Part shown: one piece after another, positions 61,177 to 64,000 of the stretch | Numbering within the stretch: position 1 is the first letter of the stretch | Layout: each line of letters opens with the position of its first letter | DNA from: an uncultured bacterium | Lineage (GTDB): Bacteria > Desulfobacterota > Desulfobaccia > Desulfobaccales > 0-14-0-80-60-11 | Direction of reading: 5' to 3' | NCBI GenBank assembly: GCA_937943575.1 | Contig: CALEAV010000004.1 | Span: forward strand, 1-64,000 | DNA: 64,000 nt | Translations under genes and position numbers: made by a program | The notes under the pieces: model-generated | What the model was told of the DNA's origin: nothing | Seen by the model: only the letters and a program-made list of their open reading frames with translations | Database searches by the model: none

Positions 61177-64000
61177 ATGGAGATTGTGGCCGACCTGCAC
61201 CTCCACTCCCGGTATTCCGTGGCCACCGGCCGCCAGGCGGACCTGCCGCATTTGGACCTCTGGGGCCGCTACAAAGGGGTGCAGGTGGTGGGCACCGGGG
61301 ACTGCACCCACCCCCACTGGCTGGCGGAGCTGGCGGCCCAGCTTCAGGAAGTGGCTCCGGGAACCTACGAACTCCGGCCCGAAGTGGCCCTGCCGCTGAA
61401 GCTCTCCGGCCTCCGGTGGGAGGCGGTGCCGCCGGTGCGCTTCCTTATCACCGGGGAGGTGAGCACCATCTACAAAAAAGGGGGCCGGATCCGCAAGGTG
61501 CACCTCCTGCTGGTGCTCTCCGGGCTGGAGGCGGCCCAGCGCCTGTCGCAACGTCTGGCCCGCATCGGCAATGTGGCGGCCGACGGCCGTCCCATCCTGG
61601 GGCTGGATGCCGCGGCGGCGACGGAGCTTGCTCTCGAGCAGGACCCCGGGGCCCTGGTCATTCCCGCCCACATCTGGACCCCCTGGTTTTCGGTCCTGGG
61701 GGCCAAAAGCGGCTTTGACTCCCTGGAAGAGTGCTTCGGGGAGACCCTGAGGCATATTTACGCCCTGGAGACGGGCCTGTCCTCAGACCCGGCCATGAAC
61801 TGGCGGGTGAGCGCCCTGGACCGCTTTGTCCTGGTGTCCAATTCCGACGCCCATTCCCCGGAGAAGCTGGGGCGGGAGGCCAATCTCCTCGGCGTCCCCC
61901 CCACCTTTGCCGCCATCAGTCAGGCCCTCCGCAGCGGGGAGGGGTTCCTGGGGACCCTGGAGTTTTTCCCCGAAGAGGGCAAGTATCACCTGGACGGACA
62001 CCGCAAGTGCAGCCGGCGGCTTCTGCCCCAGGAGTCCCAGGCCGCCGGCGGGCGCTGTCCCCAGTGCGGGCAGCCCCTGACTTTGGGGGTGCTCCACCGG
62101 GTTCTGATGCTGGCCGACCGGGAGGAGGACGTCCGGCCCCCCCTCGCCCGCCCCTTCACCTCCCTCATCGGCCTGCCGGAAATTTTGGTGGAGGTCCTGG
62201 AAGCGGGTCCCGGCAGCAAGAAGGTGCGGCAGGCCTACTTTCAGCTCCTGGAGCGCCTGGGGCCCGAGCTCACCATTCTGCGGCACCGACCTGTGGAGGA
62301 CGTGGCCCGGGAAGGCGGCCCCCTGCTGGCCGAAGCCCTGGCCCGCATGCGCCGGGGAAAGGTGCGCATCTCCCCTGGCTATGACGGGCTCTTCGGGGAG
62401 GTGCACCTGTTCACTCCGGAAGAGCGGCGCCGCCTCCGGGGCCAGGAGGCTTTCTGGGCGGTGGCGGCGGCTTCACCCCCGCCTGCGGTGGCGCCGGCAG
62501 CCGTCAGCGCCGCCGATGCCCCTGCGGCCCCTCCCCCCGTGGCGGCGGAGCCCGCCCCTGCCCCGGAACGCCTCAATCCGGCGCAGCAGCGGGCCGTGGC
62601 CCACACGGGCGGCACGCTGGTGGTCCAGGCCGGGCCGGGGACCGGCAAGACCCGGGCCCTGACCCACCGGGTGGCGCACCTCCTGGCTTCCGGAGTGCCG
62701 CCCGGCCAGATCCTGGCCATCACCTTCACCCGGCAGGCGGCGGAGGAGATGGCCCGCCGGGTGGCCCGGCTGCTCCCTGGCCACCCCGGGGTGGCGGAGC
62801 TCACCATCTCCACCTTCCACGCCCTGGGCCTGGGGCTGCTCAGTGAGGCGGGGCAGGGGCGGCAGGTGGCGGACGACGGCACGCGGCGGCAGATCATTCA
62901 AGAGGTGGCCCGGCGGCATGATCTGAGGCCCGCGCTCCTGGAGCGGCGCCTCTGCCAGGCCAAGAACCGGCTCGCCTCCCCGGACGGCGGCGGCCAGGGG
63001 GTGCCCCCCGACCTTTGGCCCGCCTTCCGGGACTATGAGGCGGCCCTGGCCGGGGCCGGGGTGTATGATTTCGAGGATCTGGTGGCCCGGCCGGTGCGCC
63101 TGCTGGAAGAAGATCCCGATCTGCGGACGGCCTGGCAGGGGCGCTGGCGCCACTTTCTGGTGGATGAGTTTCAGGACCTCAACCAGGCCCAGTATCGTTT
63201 CCTGTCGGCCCTGGCCGGAGAGGCGCCGGCGTCCCTTTTGGCCATCGGCGACCCCAACCAGGCCATCTATGGTTTCCGGGGCGCCAGCCCGGAGTTTTTC
63301 CGGCGCCTGCCGGCGACGCGGCCGGCGGCCCTGGTGATGCATTTCCCCGAGACCTACCGGCTGCCCCCGCCCCTCCTGGCTGCCTCCCGGCGGGTCCTGC
63401 CGCCGGCGGCGCAAACCGGGGCCCCAAAGATCAGCCGGCGGCCGGGGGAGGCCCCGCCCCTGCTCCTGGAGGCCCCCACCCCTGAAGGGGAGGCCCAGGC
63501 CATCGCCGGCGCCATCGAGGCCCTGGTGGGGGGGGTCCGCCATCAGTGGCTGTTCCGGGACCACCTTACCTCCGCAGGCGAGGCGGGGTTCGGGGAGATC
63601 GCCGTACTCTACCGGCTGCATGCCCAAGGCGAGCTGTTGGCGGAGGAGCTCAGCCGGGCGGGCATCCCCTGCCAGCTGGTCCGGGAGGGCATCGGCCCGG
63701 ACTGGGAGGACCTGGATCTGGCGGCGGCCCGGGTGAAGCTCCTCTCTCTCCATGCCGCCAAGGGCCTGGAGTTTGACTATGTCTTGGTGGCCGGCTGTGA
63801 GGACGGGTTGCTGCCCCTGAGACTGGCGGGGGACGACCCGCCGGACCCGGAGGAGGAGCGCCGCCTGGTGTATGTAGGGCTCACCCGGGCCCGGACGCAG
63901 GTCATCCTCACCCGGGCCCGGCGTCGCCGGCTGGCGGGCCTCCAGGGTGCCACCCGGCTCTCCCCCTGGGTGGCGGCGGTGGCCCCGGAGACGTGGCGGC
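61177..64000 (+). CDS. endonuclease Q fused to UvrD/Rep superfamily 1 helicase (3' end outside window)
   Basis: One open frame of 941 visible residues with no stop before the window end. Residues 1 to about 405 match endonuclease Q: metal-binding VADLHLHSRYS, GTGDCTHPHW, ITGEVSTIYK, PAHIWTPWFSVLG, SSDPAMNWRVS and SNSDAHSPEKLGREA. EGKYHLDGHRKC follows, with Cys 278, 294 and 297 (CPQCG) of a zinc site. A Pro/Ala linker spans about 430-465. The helicase follows: AGPGTGKT (485-492), DEFQ (663-666), GDPNQAIYGFRG (691-702), LHAAKGLEF near 856-864 and YVGLTRAR (899-906). EndoQ cleaves 5' of deaminated bases and abasic sites; the helicase could unwind from the nick. Confidence 0.92.
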   Translation, partial: MEIVADLHLHSRYSVATGRQADLPHLDLWGRYKGVQVVGTGDCTHPHWLAELAAQLQEVAPGTYELRPEVALPLKLSGLRWEAVPPVRFLITGEVSTIYKKGGRIRKVHLLLVLSGLEAAQRLSQRLARIGNVAADGRPILGLDAAAATELALEQDPGALVIPAHIWTPWFSVLGAKSGFDSLEECFGETLRHIYALETGLSSDPAMNWRVSALDRFVLVSNSDAHSPEKLGREANLLGVPPTFAAISQALRSGEGFLGTLEFFPEEGKYHLDGHRKCSRRLLPQESQAAGGRCPQCGQPLTLGVLHRVLMLADREEDVRPPLARPFTSLIGLPEILVEVLEAGPGSKKVRQAYFQLLERLGPELTILRHRPVEDVAREGGPLLAEALARMRRGKVRISPGYDGLFGEVHLFTPEERRRLRGQEAFWAVAAASPPPAVAPAAVSAADAPAAPPPVAAEPAPAPERLNPAQQRAVAHTGGTLVVQAGPGTGKTRALTHRVAHLLASGVPPGQILAITFTRQAAEEMARRVARLLPGHPGVAELTISTFHALGLGLLSEAGQGRQVADDGTRRQIIQEVARRHDLRPALLERRLCQAKNRLASPDGGGQGVPPDLWPAFRDYEAALAGAGVYDFEDLVARPVRLLEEDPDLRTAWQGRWRHFLVDEFQDLNQAQYRFLSALAGEAPASLLAIGDPNQAIYGFRGASPEFFRRLPATRPAALVMHFPETYRLPPPLLAASRRVLPPAAQTGAPKISRRPGEAPPLLLEAPTPEGEAQAIAGAIEALVGGVRHQWLFRDHLTSAGEAGFGEIAVLYRLHAQGELLAEELSRAGIPCQLVREGIGPDWEDLDLAAARVKLLSLHAAKGLEFDYVLVAGCEDGLLPLRLAGDDPPDPEEERRLVYVGLTRARTQVILTRARRRRLAGLQGATRLSPWVAAVAPETWR

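Overview
The window is GC-rich, densely packed bacterial chromosome. It encodes a Gram-negative envelope (TolC-type channel, LpxC, a family-9 heptosyltransferase-like enzyme). Its metabolism is anaerobic: a four-subunit 2-oxoacid:ferredoxin oxidoreductase co-directional with NADH-dehydrogenase-type flavin/iron-sulfur subunits. Gene content and order fit an anaerobe of the former Deltaproteobacteria (Desulfobacterota): ilvB-ilvN-ilvC, then phospholipid genes psd and pssA, then leuA-leuC, with DUF465, DUF503 and DUF3108 proteins. That placement is inference from gene families, not a phylogenetic test. No prophage, insertion sequence, integrase or CRISPR array was seen.

Layout. 1-12.4 kb, plus strand: tolC; a self-contained tRNA-Gly(CCC) unit with its own promoter and terminator; then the translation/RNA cluster rimP-nusA-infB-DUF503-rbfA-[small unknown gene]-truB-rpsO-pnp-M16 peptidase. 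12.6-17.8 kb, minus strand: a tightly overlapping operon led by pyrR and continuing through an unknown protein, a YjbQ protein, a second unknown protein and an alpha/beta hydrolase, then a small unknown gene; a bidirectional terminator separates it from the M16 gene. 18.0-20.4 kb, plus: J-domain protein, DUF3108 protein, FkbM methyltransferase. 20.8-30.2 kb, plus: branched-chain amino-acid cluster with embedded phospholipid genes and a broken DsrE-like gene between ilvN and ilvC. 30.2-31.1 kb: structured non-coding DNA ending a plus-strand transcript with a strong terminator. 31.1-39.6 kb, mostly minus: prfA-prmC, a histone-deacetylase-fold protein with a membrane protein, an AT-rich island holding an ORF relic, gltX with a small membrane protein and a formyltransferase, and a family-9 glycosyltransferase; a small zinc-ribbon gene lies on plus. 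39.8-52.0 kb, plus: acyl-CoA synthetase, purA, porGDAB with nuoEFG-like genes, small membrane/secreted proteins, mtaB. 52.1-60.8 kb, mostly minus: lpxC, GH57 branching enzyme, pyruvate kinase, an unknown protein, and a NarL-type response regulator/sensor kinase pair. From 61.2 kb to the end: a large fusion gene, endonuclease Q joined to a UvrD/Rep helicase, running off the window.

How they work together: translation initiation, elongation and termination (infB, rpsO, rimP, rbfA, truB, prfA, prmC, gltX, mtaB, tRNA-Gly) and RNA turnover (pnp) dominate. The ilv/leu genes consume pyruvate and the por genes oxidise a 2-oxoacid, probably pyruvate; pyk supplies pyruvate and the GH57 enzyme points to glycogen storage. 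The most notable items are the EndoQ-helicase fusion, the Por-Nuo module without a hydrogenase subunit, the small gene between rbfA and truB, the DsrE-like relic with TGA at a cysteine position, and paired palindromes upstream of lpxC.
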